From the NCBI RefSeq assembly GCF_000717185.1, contig NZ_JNYE01000001.1, positions 124,001 through 188,000 of the forward strand: a stretch of 64,000 nucleotides of DNA, given 5' to 3'. Numbering within the stretch: position 1 is the stretch's first letter; every line of letters starts with the position of its first letter. The notes beneath the pieces were generated by a model. That model searched no databases. It was not told the origin of the DNA and saw only the letters and a list, made by a program, of their open reading frames with translations. Position numbers and translations under genes: made by a program. This document shows, piece after piece, positions 9,214 to 18,524 of this stretch. This stretch comes from Kitasatospora phosalacinea. Lineage in GTDB: Bacteria; Actinomycetota; Actinomycetes; Streptomycetales; Streptomycetaceae.

Positions 9214-10059
9214 ATGCGGAGCAGGGAGTACGGGCCGGATCTGACCCCGCCGTGGAAGCGGCAGCAGCCCGCGCCCGAGGTGGCGGCGGAGCGGGACCTG
9301 GTGGTGGAGGAGGCGGCGACCGGGTTCTGCGGGGCGGTGGTGCGCTGCGAGCGGACCGCCGAGGGGTTCACCGTCACGCTGGAGGACCGCTTCGGCAAGC
9401 ACCGGGTGTTCCCGCTGGTGCCGCGCGGGTTCCTGCTGGAGGGGCGGGTGGTGACGCTGGTGCGTCCCGCCGCGGCGGCCCCGGCCCCGGCGCGCGGCCC
9501 GGGGCGGACGGCGTCCGGTTCGGTGGCGGTGCCGGGGGCGCGGGCCCGGGTGGCCCGCGAGTCGCGGATCTACGTCGAGGGGCGGCACGACGCCGAGCTG
9601 GTCGAACGGGTCTGGGGCGACGACCTGCGGATCGAGGGCGTGGTGGTGGAGTACCTGGAGGGCGTGGACGACCTGCCCGCCATCGTCGACGCGTTCGCCC
9701 CCGGCCCCGGCCGCCGCCTGGGCGTGCTGGTCGACCACCTGCTGCCCGGCACCAAGGAGCACCGGATCGCCGAGCGGGTGACCGGCGACCACGTGCTGGT
9801 CGTCGGCCACCCGTACGTGGACGTCTGGCAGGCCGTCAAACCGGCCGCCCTGGGCATCGCCGCCTGGCCCGCGGTGCCGCGCGGCGAGGTGTGGAAGGAG
9901 GGGGTGTGCCGCCGCCTGGGCTGGCCGGTGGACACCCCCGCGGCCTGGAAGCGGATCCTCGCCGCGGTCGACGGCTGGAAGGACCTGGAGCCGGAACTGC
10001 TGGGCCGGGTCGAGGAGTTGATCGACTTCGTGACCCTGCCGGGCGGAACGGACGACTGA
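9214..10059 (+). CDS. DUF3097 family protein
   Basis: This is a 281-residue conserved actinobacterial protein of unknown function, recognisable by MRSREYGPDLTPPWKR at the start and by RIYVEGRHDAELVERVWGDD followed by GVVVEYLEGVDDLPAIV. The second half resembles a TOPRIM-like fold (VEGRHDAEL, then LGVLVDHLLPGTKE), which would suggest nucleic-acid or nucleotide binding, but this is inference. No signal peptide or membrane segment is present. It ends 49 bases before the convergent stop of hemW. Confidence 0.88.
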   Translation: MRSREYGPDLTPPWKRQQPAPEVAAERDLVVEEAATGFCGAVVRCERTAEGFTVTLEDRFGKHRVFPLVPRGFLLEGRVVTLVRPAAAAPAPARGPGRTASGSVAVPGARARVARESRIYVEGRHDAELVERVWGDDLRIEGVVVEYLEGVDDLPAIVDAFAPGPGRRLGVLVDHLLPGTKEHRIAERVTGDHVLVVGHPYVDVWQAVKPAALGIAAWPAVPRGEVWKEGVCRRLGWPVDTPAAWKRILAAVDGWKDLEPELLGRVEELIDFVTLPGGTDD

Positions 10060-10108
10060 CCGCCGCCCCGCCCCTGCACCCACCGCCGCCGCCTCCGCCA
10101 CCGCCGGT

Positions 10109-11338
10109 TCAGTCGACCAGGTCGCGGACCACCCCGTCCGCCAGCAGCCGCCCGCGCAGGGTCAGCGCGGCCCGGCCCGCCGCGTACGGCACGGGCTCCA
10201 GCAGGCCGTCGGCGAGGGCCCGGTCGGCGGCGGCGCGGCCGTCGGCGGTGAGCAGGTCGAGCGGGCAGCCCTCGGCGAGGCGCAGTTCCAGCAGGATGCG
10301 CTCGACCCGGCGGTCCTCGTCGGCCAGCACCTCGCGGCCGAGCGCGGGGGTGCGGCCCTCGGCGAGCGCCTGCGCGTACGCGGCGGGGTGCTTGGCGTTC
10401 CACCAGCGGACGCCGCCGACGTGGCTGTGCGCGCCCGGCCCGGCGCCCCACCAGTCGGCGCCGGTCCAGTACAGCTCGTTGTGGCGGCAGCGGCCCTCGG
10501 GCGTGGTGGCCCAGTTGGAGACCTCGTACCAGTGGTACCCGGCGGCGGCGAGCGCGGTCTCGGCCATCAGGTAGCGGTCGGCGTGCACGTCGTCGTCGAT
10601 CATCGGGAGTTCGCCGCGCTTGACCCGGGCGGCCAGCCGGGTGCCGTCCTCGACGATCAGCGAGTACGCGGAGACGTGGTCCGGTCCGGCGCCGATCGCG
10701 GCGTCCAGCGAGGCCTGCCAGTCCCGGTCGCTCTCGCCGGGGGTGCCGTAGATCAGGTCGAGGTTGACGTGCTCGAAGCCGGCCGCGCGGGCCTCGGCGA
10801 CGCAGGCCTCGGGGCGGCCGGGGGTGTGGTGGCGGTCGAGCAGGGCGAGCACGTGCGGGCGGGCGCTCTGCATGCCGAAGGAGATCCGGTTGTAGCCGCC
10901 CTCGCGCAGTTCGGCCAGGTACGCCGGGTCGACGGACTCGGGGTTGGCCTCGGTGGTGACCTCGGCGCCGGGGGCGAGCCCGAACTCCTCGCGCAGCGCG
11001 GCCAGCATCCGCACCAGGTCGCGGGCGGGCAGCAGGGTCGGGGTGCCGCCGCCGAGGAAGACCGTCTCGACCGGCAGGTCGGTGTCGCCGAGGACGCGGC
11101 GGGCCTGCCGGATCTCGGCGACCACGTTGTCCGCGTACGTCTCCTGCGAGGCGACGGCGCCGGAGGAGCGCAGCTCGGTGGCGGTGTAGGTGTTGAAGTC
11201 GCAGTAGCCGCAGCGGCTGGCGCAGTACGGCACGTGCAGGTAGAAGCCGAACGGCCGCTCGCCGAGTCCGTGCAGGGCGTGGGCGGGCAGCGAGCCGTCG
11301 GACGGCACGGGTTCGCCGTCGGGGAGTGCGGAGGGCAT
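10109..11338 (-). CDS. hemW: Radical SAM heme chaperone HemW
   Basis: This is a 409-residue radical SAM protein formerly annotated as oxygen-independent coproporphyrinogen III oxidase. The cluster motif is CASRCGYCDF. The following FLGGGTPTLLP, TTEANPESVD and GMQSARPHVLALLDR are characteristic, and the C-terminal HemW domain is present (YWTGADWWGAGPGAHSHV). HemW inserts heme into target proteins and lacks the coproporphyrinogen-oxidase-specific extra residues. The N-terminus has about 25 residues before GFYLHVPYC. In Streptomyces it lies between hrcA/dnaJ and lepA, as here, and lepA-hemW adjacency is widespread in bacteria. Confidence 0.94.
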   Translation of the reverse strand: MPSALPDGEPVPSDGSLPAHALHGLGERPFGFYLHVPYCASRCGYCDFNTYTATELRSSGAVASQETYADNVVAEIRQARRVLGDTDLPVETVFLGGGTPTLLPARDLVRMLAALREEFGLAPGAEVTTEANPESVDPAYLAELREGGYNRISFGMQSARPHVLALLDRHHTPGRPEACVAEARAAGFEHVNLDLIYGTPGESDRDWQASLDAAIGAGPDHVSAYSLIVEDGTRLAARVKRGELPMIDDDVHADRYLMAETALAAAGYHWYEVSNWATTPEGRCRHNELYWTGADWWGAGPGAHSHVGGVRWWNAKHPAAYAQALAEGRTPALGREVLADEDRRVERILLELRLAEGCPLDLLTADGRAAADRALADGLLEPVPYAAGRAALTLRGRLLADGVVRDLVD

Positions 11339-11407
11339 GCGCCCATTGTCCGGTAGCGGCCCGCGAAACCCGAAAGGGGTCCGCAGGCCGCACCGGGCGG
11401 GCGGGGC

Positions 11408-13309
11408 TCAGGCCTCGTTGGCACCCTCGTACATCGCGCCGACCGCGTCCGCGTACGTCCGCTCGACCACCGGGCGCTTGATCTTCAGGCTCGGGGTGAG
11501 CTCGCCGTGCTCGATGTCCAGGTCGCGCGGGAGCAGCGTGAACTTCTTGATCGTCTGCCAGCGCTGCAGCTCGCCGTTGAGGCGCCGGACGAAGCCGTCG
11601 ACCAGCTCGACGGTCGCCGGGTCGGCGACCACCTCGGCGTACGGCTTGCCGGCCAGGCCGTGCTCGGCGGCCCACGGCATCAGCACCGCCTCGTCCAGGC
11701 CGATCAGCGCGGTGCAGTAGTTGCGGCCGTTGCCGATCACCAGGACGTTGCTGACGAACGGGCAGATCGCCTTGAACTTGCCCTCCACCTCGCTGGGCGC
11801 GACGTACTTGCCGCCGGAGGTCTTGAACATGTCCTTCTTGCGGTCGGTGATCCGCAGGTAGCCGCCCTCGCCGAGCTCGCCGATGTCGCCGGTGTGGAAC
11901 CAGCCGTCCGGCTCCAGCACCTCGGCGGTCTGCTCGGGCATCTCGTGGTAGCCGCGCATGACGCCCGGGCCGCGCAGCAGGACCTCGCCGTCCTCACCGA
12001 TCCGCACCTCGGTGCCGGGCAGCGGCAGGCCGACGGTGCCGACCCGGAAGTCCTCGGCCCGGTTGACCGTGGAGCCGGCCGAGGTCTCGGTCAGGCCGTA
12101 GCCCTCCAGCACCGGGACGCCCGCGCCCTTGAAGAAGTAGCCGATCTCCGGCGCCAGCGCCGCGCTGCCCGACACCGCGCCGCGCAGCCGCCCGCCGAAC
12201 GCGGCCCGGATCTTGGTGTACACCAGCTTGTCGGCCAGCGCGTGCTGCAGCCGCAGGCCCAGCGGGGCGCTCTCCCGGCCGGTGGCGACCTGCGCGGCCT
12301 GGACGGTCTGCGCGTAGTCGCGGGCCACCTTGGCCGCCCACATGAAGATCCGGTACTTGGCGCCGCCCTCGGCCCGGGCCTTGCCCGCGATGCCGTTGTA
12401 GACCTTCTCGAAGATCCGCGGCGCGGAGGCCATCAGGGTCGGACGGATCACCGGCAGGTTGTGGATGATCCGGTCCACCCGGCCGTCCACCGCCATCACG
12501 TGGCCGGTGGCGATCTGGCCGGAGATCAGCGTCTTGCCGAACACGTGCGACAGCGGCAGCCACATGAACTGCACGTCGTCCGCCCGCAGCAGCCCGCTCT
12601 CCTCCTGCGCCACCGCCTCGTACGACCAGCAGTCGTGCACCAGGCGCACGCCCTTGGGGCGGCCGGTGGTGCCGGAGGTGTAGATCAGGGTGGCGAGCTG
12701 CTCCTTGTCGAGCGAGTCGACGGCCTTCTCGACCGCGTCCGGGTGCTCGGCCAGGTACGCGGTGCCGCGCTCCTCCAGCTCGGCCAGGGTCAGCACGGTC
12801 AGGCCCTCGGCCTGCGGCAGCTCGCCGTCCGGGGCGTCGAACAGGACCACCCACTCCAGGGCGGGCAGCGCGTCCTTCCGCTCGGCGGCCTTGCGCAGCT
12901 GGCCCGCGTCCTCGGCGAACAGCGCGCGGCTACCGGAGTTCGCCAGGATGAACGCGGTCTCGTCGGCGTTGGTGCTCGGGTAGACGGTGGTGGTGGCCGC
13001 GCCGGCGCACATGTTGCCCAGGTCGGCGAGGATCCACTCGATCCGGGTGGCGGAGGCGATCGCGACCCGGTCCTCGGCCCGGACGCCCAGCGCCGTCAGG
13101 CCGGCCGCCACCGCGGAGATCCGCCGGAACGCCTGCGCCCAGGTCAGCGAGCGCCACTGCTCGGCACCCGGCGCGCTGTCCGCGGCCTGCTCGTCCACCG
13201 GAACCGGGTACCGGTAGGCCTCGCCGTTCGGCGTGGCCTTTACCCTGCTGAGCAACAGGTGCGCCACGGAGGGCGGACGCCGCTCGATCATGGACTGCGC
13301 GGAACTCAA
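11408..13309 (-). CDS. Long-chain fatty-acid-CoA ligase (FadD15-type)
   Basis: This is a 633-residue AMP-forming acyl-CoA synthetase that activates long-chain fatty acids for beta-oxidation or lipid synthesis. Adenylation motifs are present in order: YTSGTTGRPKGVRL (ATP loop), GYGLTETSAG (A5), WFHTGDIGE and ITDRKKDMFKTSGGKYVAPS (A8-A10 region). The start is TTG at 13307-13309, because GGAGG is six bases upstream and SSAQSMIERRPPSVAHLLL is a normal start for this group; the ATG at residue 7 is possible. It is divergent from the ABC exporter pair; the 250 bases between them hold the promoters and a 16-bp palindrome. Confidence 0.92.
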   Translation of the reverse strand: MSSAQSMIERRPPSVAHLLLSRVKATPNGEAYRYPVPVDEQAADSAPGAEQWRSLTWAQAFRRISAVAAGLTALGVRAEDRVAIASATRIEWILADLGNMCAGAATTTVYPSTNADETAFILANSGSRALFAEDAGQLRKAAERKDALPALEWVVLFDAPDGELPQAEGLTVLTLAELEERGTAYLAEHPDAVEKAVDSLDKEQLATLIYTSGTTGRPKGVRLVHDCWSYEAVAQEESGLLRADDVQFMWLPLSHVFGKTLISGQIATGHVMAVDGRVDRIIHNLPVIRPTLMASAPRIFEKVYNGIAGKARAEGGAKYRIFMWAAKVARDYAQTVQAAQVATGRESAPLGLRLQHALADKLVYTKIRAAFGGRLRGAVSGSAALAPEIGYFFKGAGVPVLEGYGLTETSAGSTVNRAEDFRVGTVGLPLPGTEVRIGEDGEVLLRGPGVMRGYHEMPEQTAEVLEPDGWFHTGDIGELGEGGYLRITDRKKDMFKTSGGKYVAPSEVEGKFKAICPFVSNVLVIGNGRNYCTALIGLDEAVLMPWAAEHGLAGKPYAEVVADPATVELVDGFVRRLNGELQRWQTIKKFTLLPRDLDIEHGELTPSLKIKRPVVERTYADAVGAMYEGANEA

Positions 13310-13521
13310 CGAGGACCTCCGGGGGCGGGTGGACCGAGAGTGGACGGACGCCGGCCGTGGGGGCGGCCGGCCATCGACTTAACCGGTGAGTAACAAGAGG
13401 GCAGCAGCAGCCTAGGGGGTGGGAAGCCGATCCGTAAGGGGGTGACGTGAGCTGGCACACCCCCAGGTCGGCAGTGCAGGACCGGTTCGGACGTGAAGCT
13501 TTCCCACAAGTACCCGAATTT

Positions 13522-13537
13522 GGGATGCGCGCATCCC
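13522..13537. promoter_or_regulatory. Perfect 16-bp palindrome, candidate operator
   Basis: GGGATGCGCGCATCCC is a perfect inverted repeat with no spacer. It ends 22 bases before the GTG start of the first ABC exporter gene, where a repressor could block transcription or initiation. No regulator gene for it is adjacent. The rest of 13310-13559 shows no clear promoter hexamers. Confidence 0.5.
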
Positions 13538-13559
13538 CTCCGCAGACGAGAGTGTCACG

Positions 13560-15293
13560 GTGCTTTTCAGACTCCTACGGGCCCACCTGGGCCCCTACTC
13601 CCGGGACATCACCCTGCTGGTGCTGCTGCAGCTGGTGTCCACCATCGGCATGCTCTACCTGCCGACCCTGAACGCGGACATCATCGACGACGGCGTGCTC
13701 AAGGGCGACACCGGCTACATCCTGCGCGTCGGCGCGGTCATGGTCGGCGTGTCGCTCGCCCAGGCCGTCTGCTCGATCGGCGCGGTCCACTACGGCGCGC
13801 GCACCGCCATGGCCATCGGCCGGGACATCCGCGGCGCGGTGTTCTCCCGGGTCCAGGACTTCTCCGCCCGCGAGCTCAACCAGTTCGGCGCGCCCTCGCT
13901 GATCACCCGCACCACCAACGACGTCCAGCAGGTCCAGATGCTGGCCCTGATGACCTTCACGCTGATGGTCGCCGCGCCGATCATGTGCGTCGGCGGCGTC
14001 GTCATGGCGCTCAACCAGGACGTGCCGCTGTCCGGCCTGCTGCTCGCCGTGGTCCCCGTGCTGGGCGCGGTGGTCACCGTGCTGGTCGCCAAGATGCGGC
14101 CGCAGTTCCGCGGCATGCAGACCCGGATCGACGCGGTCAACCGGATCATGCGCGAGCAGATCACCGGCATCCGGGTCATCCGGGCCTTCGTCAAGGACGA
14201 CCACGAGAAGGCCCGCTTCACCGGCGCCAACGGCGAGCTCGCCGACTACTCGCTGCGGGTCGGCCGACTGATGTCGCTGATGTTCCCGATCGTGATGGGC
14301 GTCGTGAACGTCTCCAGCGTCGCCGTGTTCTGGTTCGGCGCGCACCGCATCGAGAGCGGCGGCATGCAGATCGGCGCGCTCACCGCGTTCCTCTCCTACC
14401 TGATGCAGATCCTGATGAGCGTCATGATGGCCACCTTCATGTTCATGATGGTGCCGCGCGCCGAGGTCTGCGCCGAGCGCATCCAGGAGGTGCTGGACAC
14501 CGAGTCCAGCGTCGTGCCCCCGCTGCACCCGGTCACCGAACTGCCCGCCCGCGGCTCCCTGGAGCTGCGCGGCGTCGACTTCCGCTACCCCGGCGCCGAG
14601 GCCCCCGTGCTGCGCGGCGTCGACCTGTCCGCCCGGCCCGGGCGGACCACCGCCGTCATCGGCTCCACCGGCTCCGGCAAGACCACCCTGCTCGGCCTCG
14701 TCCCCCGGCTGTTCGACGCCACCGGCGGCGAGGTGCTGATCGACGGCGTGGACGTGCGCGAACTCGACCCGCAGAAGCTGTCCGAGATCATCGGGCTCGT
14801 CCCGCAGAAGCCGTACCTGTTCTCCGGCACCGTCGCCTCCAACCTGCGCTACGGCAAGCCGGAGGCCACCGACGAGGAGCTCTGGCAGGCCCTGGAGACC
14901 GCCCAGGCCGCGGACTTCGTGCGGAAGTTCCCCGAGGGCCTGGAGGCCCCGATCGCCCAGGGCGGCACCAACGTCTCCGGCGGCCAGCGCCAGCGCCTGG
15001 CGATCGCCCGCGCGCTGGTCCGCAAGCCCGAGATCTACCTGTTCGACGACTCCTTCTCCGCCCTCGACTACGCCACCGACGCCCGGCTGCGCGCCGCGCT
15101 CGCCCGGGAGACCGGGGACGCCACCGTGGTGATCGTCGCCCAGCGGGTCTCCACCATCCGCGACGCCGACCGGATCGTCGTCCTCGACGAGGGCGCCGTC
15201 GTCGGCACCGGCACCCACCAGGAGCTGATGGCCGACAACCCGACGTACCGGGAGATCGTGCTCTCCCAGCTCACCGAGCAGGAGGCGGCGTGA
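13560..15293 (+). CDS. ABC exporter half-transporter, permease-ATPase subunit 1
   Basis: This is a 577-residue fused membrane/ATPase protein. Six hydrophobic segments fill about residues 15-290 (ITLLVLLQLVSTIGMLYL, FPIVMGVVNVSSVAVFWF and others). The ATPase domain has Walker A GSTGSGKTT, signature VSGGQRQRL and Walker B YLFDDS. Walker B ends in Asp rather than the usual catalytic Glu, while the signature is canonical; this is the mark of one half of a heterodimeric exporter with a degenerate ATP site. It starts at GTG, with only a weak ribosome-binding site. The stop overlaps the next gene by four bases (GTGA), so the two subunits are translationally coupled. Substrate unknown; drugs, lipids or peptides are typical. 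Confidence 0.93.
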   Translation: MLFRLLRAHLGPYSRDITLLVLLQLVSTIGMLYLPTLNADIIDDGVLKGDTGYILRVGAVMVGVSLAQAVCSIGAVHYGARTAMAIGRDIRGAVFSRVQDFSARELNQFGAPSLITRTTNDVQQVQMLALMTFTLMVAAPIMCVGGVVMALNQDVPLSGLLLAVVPVLGAVVTVLVAKMRPQFRGMQTRIDAVNRIMREQITGIRVIRAFVKDDHEKARFTGANGELADYSLRVGRLMSLMFPIVMGVVNVSSVAVFWFGAHRIESGGMQIGALTAFLSYLMQILMSVMMATFMFMMVPRAEVCAERIQEVLDTESSVVPPLHPVTELPARGSLELRGVDFRYPGAEAPVLRGVDLSARPGRTTAVIGSTGSGKTTLLGLVPRLFDATGGEVLIDGVDVRELDPQKLSEIIGLVPQKPYLFSGTVASNLRYGKPEATDEELWQALETAQAADFVRKFPEGLEAPIAQGGTNVSGGQRQRLAIARALVRKPEIYLFDDSFSALDYATDARLRAALARETGDATVVIVAQRVSTIRDADRIVVLDEGAVVGTGTHQELMADNPTYREIVLSQLTEQEAA

Positions 15294-17362
15294 CCAGCCC
15301 CGAGACCCCCGAGTCTCCCGAGACCCCCGGCGCGCCCGACCTGTCCAAGGCCGGGGCGCCGTCGCCGGACGCCGCCGCGAAGTCCTCCCCGCCGGAGGCC
15401 GCGGCCAAGTCCTCCTCGCAGGAGGCGGCCGCCCGCCGCGGCGGGCCCGGGCCCGGCCGGTTCATGGGCGCGCAGGGCGCCGAGAAGTCCAAGGACTTCG
15501 GCGGCTCCGCGAAGCGCCTGTTCGCCCTGCTCGGCCCCGAGCGCAAGCTGCTGTTCACCGTGCTCGGCTTCGGCGCGTTCTCCATCGGCTGCCAGGTGGC
15601 CGGGCCCTGGGTGCTCGGCAAGGCGACCGACCTGATCGTGGCCGGCTGGACGGGCCTGCAGTCCGAGGGCGCGCCCAGCAAGGAGGCCGCCGTCGCGGCC
15701 GCCCGCGCCAAGGGCGGTGACCACGCCGCGGAGATGCTCTCCACCATCGACTTCACGCCCGGCCAGGGCATGGACTTCCACGCCATCGGCACCGTCCTGC
15801 TCTGGGTGCTCGGCATCTACCTGGCCGCGGTCCTGTTCGGCGTGGTGCAGGGCCGGCTGGCCGCGCTGGCGATCAACCGGACGGTGTTCCGGCTGCGCGA
15901 GGAGGTCGAGGCGAAGCTGTCCCGGCTGCCGCTCAGCTACTTCGACCGCCAGTCGCGCGGCGAGGTGCTCAGCCGGGTCACCAACGACATCGACAACATC
16001 AACCAGTCCATGCAGCAGACCATGGGCCAGGTGGTGAACTCGCTGCTCACCATCGTCGGCGTGCTGGCGATGATGTTCTGGATCTCGCCGCTGCTGGCCG
16101 TGATCGCGCTGGTCTCGGTGCCGGTCTCGGTGGTCGTCGCCACCAAGGTCGGCAAGCGCGCCCAACCGCAGTTCATCAAGCAGTGGGGCTCCACCGGCAA
16201 GCTGAACGCGCACATCGAGGAGATGTTCACCGGGCACAGCCTGGTCAAGGTCTTCGGCCGCCAGAAGGAGGCCGCGGAGCTCTTCGAGCGGGAGAACCAG
16301 GCGCTCTACGAGGCATCCTTCAAGGCGCAGTTCATCTCGGGCATCATCCAGCCCGCGATGATGCTGGTCGGCAACATCAACTACGTGCTGGTCGCGGTGG
16401 TCGGCGGCCTGCGGGTGGCCTCCGGCGCGCTGTCGATCGGCGACGTGCAGGCGTTCATCCAGTACTCCCGGCAGTTCAGCCAGCCGCTCAGCCAGGTCGC
16501 CTCGATGGCCAACCTGGTGCAGTCCGGCGTGGCCTCCGCCGAGCGGGTCTTCGAACTGCTGGACGCCGAGGAGCAGTCCCCCGAGCCGCAGTTCCCCGAG
16601 CGTCCCGCCGAGCTCCACGGCCGGGTCGCGTTCGAGGACGTCTCCTTCCGCTACGACCCCGACAAGCCGCTCATCGAGGGCCTGTCCCTGAAGGTCGAGC
16701 CGGGCCACACGGTGGCCATCGTCGGCCCGACCGGCGCGGGCAAGACCACCATGGTCAACCTGCTGATGCGCTTCTACGAGGTCAGCGGCGGCCGGATCAC
16801 CCTGGACGGCGTGGACATCGCCGCGATGTCCCGCGAGGACCTGCGCTCCGGCATCGGCATGGTCCTCCAGGACACCTGGCTGTTCGGCGGCACCATCGCC
16901 GAGAACATCGCGTACGGCGCCGAGAGCGCCACCCGCGAGCAGGTCGTCGCGGCCGCGCGGGCCGCGCACGTCGACCGCTTCGTCCGGACCCTGCCCGAGG
17001 GCTACGACACGGTCCTGGACGACGAGGGCGCCGGGGTCAGCGCGGGCGAGAAGCAGCTGATCACCATCGCCCGGGCCTTCCTGGCCCAGCCCTCGATCCT
17101 GGTCCTCGACGAGGCCACCAGCTCCGTCGACACCCGCACCGAGGTGCTGATCCAGCGCGCGATGGCCGAACTGCGCACCGGCCGCACCAGCTTCGTGATC
17201 GCGCACCGCCTCTCCACCATCCGGGACGCCGACGTGATCCTGGTGATGGAGAACGGCTCGATCGTCGAGCAGGGCAACCACGACGAACTGATCGCCGCGG
17301 GCGGCGCCTACGCCCGCCTGTACCGGGCCCAGTTCGCCGAGGCGGTGGCCGAGGTCGACTGA
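15290..17362 (+). CDS. ABC exporter half-transporter, permease-ATPase subunit 2
   Basis: This is a 690-residue partner of the preceding gene. A disordered N-terminal tail of about 60 residues rich in Pro, Ala, Ser and Glu (PETPESPETPGAPD, then SSPPEAAAKSS) precedes the six-helix membrane domain. The ATPase domain has Walker A GPTGAGKTT, Walker B ILVLDEATSSVD with the catalytic Glu, and a deviant signature, VSAGEKQL, instead of LSGGQ. It therefore complements subunit 1: the deviant signature faces the Asp-type Walker site of subunit 1. The start is the GTG at 15290-15292, overlapping the upstream stop. The same strand continues with the ECF sigma gene after 124 bases. Confidence 0.93.
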   Translation: MTSPETPESPETPGAPDLSKAGAPSPDAAAKSSPPEAAAKSSSQEAAARRGGPGPGRFMGAQGAEKSKDFGGSAKRLFALLGPERKLLFTVLGFGAFSIGCQVAGPWVLGKATDLIVAGWTGLQSEGAPSKEAAVAAARAKGGDHAAEMLSTIDFTPGQGMDFHAIGTVLLWVLGIYLAAVLFGVVQGRLAALAINRTVFRLREEVEAKLSRLPLSYFDRQSRGEVLSRVTNDIDNINQSMQQTMGQVVNSLLTIVGVLAMMFWISPLLAVIALVSVPVSVVVATKVGKRAQPQFIKQWGSTGKLNAHIEEMFTGHSLVKVFGRQKEAAELFERENQALYEASFKAQFISGIIQPAMMLVGNINYVLVAVVGGLRVASGALSIGDVQAFIQYSRQFSQPLSQVASMANLVQSGVASAERVFELLDAEEQSPEPQFPERPAELHGRVAFEDVSFRYDPDKPLIEGLSLKVEPGHTVAIVGPTGAGKTTMVNLLMRFYEVSGGRITLDGVDIAAMSREDLRSGIGMVLQDTWLFGGTIAENIAYGAESATREQVVAAARAAHVDRFVRTLPEGYDTVLDDEGAGVSAGEKQLITIARAFLAQPSILVLDEATSSVDTRTEVLIQRAMAELRTGRTSFVIAHRLSTIRDADVILVMENGSIVEQGNHDELIAAGGAYARLYRAQFAEAVAEVD

Positions 17363-17486
17363 CGCCGCGACGGGCCGGTCGGACGCACCGGGGGAGGTTC
17401 GCTGCGGCGGGCCTCCCCCGGTCCGTTCCCGACCCGGGGTCAGCACCGGCCGCCGCGGCCGCCGTTCGCCGCGCTACCGTGGCCGG

Positions 17487-18443
17487 GTGCCCGATCAGAA
17501 CGCCGCCGACCCCACCACCACCGACCCCGTCGACCCCGCCGACACCGCGGCGGCCGCGGCGGCCGCGGCCGCCGCCTTCCAGGCCGAGCGCCGCTACCTG
17601 GGCGCGGTCGCCTACCGCCTGCTCGGCTCGGTCGCCGACGCCGAGGACGTGCTGCAGGACGCCTGGCTGCGCTGGCAGTCCGCCGACCGCTCGGACGTCG
17701 CCGACCCGCGCGCGTACCTGACCACGGTGGTCACCCGGCTCTGCTACGACCAGTTGGGTTCGGCCCGGGCCCGCCGGGAGGCGTACGTCGGCGAGTGGCT
17801 GCCGGAGCCGGTGCTGACGGCCGCAGGCACCGCCGCCCCCGCCGAACCGGCCGAGCTGGCCGAACTCGGCGAGCAGGTGTCGGTGGCGATGCTGGCGGTG
17901 ATGGAGCAGCTGACCCCGGCCGAGCGGGCCGCGTTCGTGCTGCACGACGTGTTCGCGGTCGGCTTCGACGAGATCGCCCCCGCCCTGGAGCGCTCCCCCG
18001 AGGCCACCCGGCAGCTCGCCTCTCGGGCCCGCCGCCGGATCCGGGACGGCGGCCGGCGCGGCCCGGTCGACCCGGCCGAGCACCACCGGGTGGTGGCGGC
18101 GTTCACCTCCGCGGCCACCGGCGGCGACCTGGCCGCGCTGCTGTCGCTGCTCGACCCCGAGGTGGCCTGGCACGCCGACGGCGGCGGCATCGTCAACGCG
18201 GTGCGCCGCCCGGTGCTCGGCGCCCTCCACGTCTCCCGGCTGCTGCGCAAGCTCACCACCCGCTGGATCGACGCCGAGCACCCGCTGCTGCCCGCGGTGG
18301 TCAACGGCGAACCGGGCGCGGTCTGGTACGCGGCGCCCGGCACGGTCGGCGGCGTGATGGCCTTCACCGTCGAGAACGGCCTGATCACCGCCGCGTACGT
18401 GATGGTGAACCCGGAGAAGCTCGGCCACCTCCGGGAGCTGTGA
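17487..18443 (+). CDS. ECF41-type RNA polymerase sigma factor
   Basis: This is a 318-residue extracytoplasmic-function sigma factor with sigma-2 (AYRLLGSVADAEDVLQDAWL), sigma-4 (LTPAERAAFVLHDVFAVGFD) and a C-terminal SnoaL-like extension. Three hallmarks of the ECF41 group are present: WLPEP after sigma-2, HADGGG in the extension and NPEKL near the C-terminus. In characterised ECF41 factors the extension controls activity in place of an anti-sigma factor. The N-terminus has a poly-Ala run (about ten residues). The next gene, 81 bases on, is an oxidoreductase, the partner type often found beside ECF41 genes, and it has a matching promoter upstream. No anti-sigma gene is seen. Confidence 0.9.
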   Translation: MPDQNAADPTTTDPVDPADTAAAAAAAAAAFQAERRYLGAVAYRLLGSVADAEDVLQDAWLRWQSADRSDVADPRAYLTTVVTRLCYDQLGSARARREAYVGEWLPEPVLTAAGTAAPAEPAELAELGEQVSVAMLAVMEQLTPAERAAFVLHDVFAVGFDEIAPALERSPEATRQLASRARRRIRDGGRRGPVDPAEHHRVVAAFTSAATGGDLAALLSLLDPEVAWHADGGGIVNAVRRPVLGALHVSRLLRKLTTRWIDAEHPLLPAVVNGEPGAVWYAAPGTVGGVMAFTVENGLITAAYVMVNPEKLGHLREL

Positions 18444-18453
18444 CCCGGATCAC

Positions 18454-18480
18454 GGTCACACTCCGGCGGGCCGCCCCGTC
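18454..18480 (+). promoter_or_regulatory. Candidate ECF41-dependent promoter of the oxidoreductase gene
   Basis: GGTCACA (18454-18460), a 16-base spacer and CGTC (18477-18480) match the published ECF41 target (TGTCACA, 16 bases, CGTC) except for the first base. It lies between the sigma gene and the oxidoreductase gene, 44 bases before the ATG, and overlaps no gene. Confidence 0.75.
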
Positions 18481-18524
18481 CCCCTTCCAGAACCGCCACC
18501 GGCGGCCTCACGGAGGAGGACGGG

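Noticed and set aside
13310..13559. Clear promoter hexamers in the fadD/ABC divergent gap
   Set aside because: TTGTTA- and TACCCG-like hexamers occur but with poor spacing; only the palindrome is solid.
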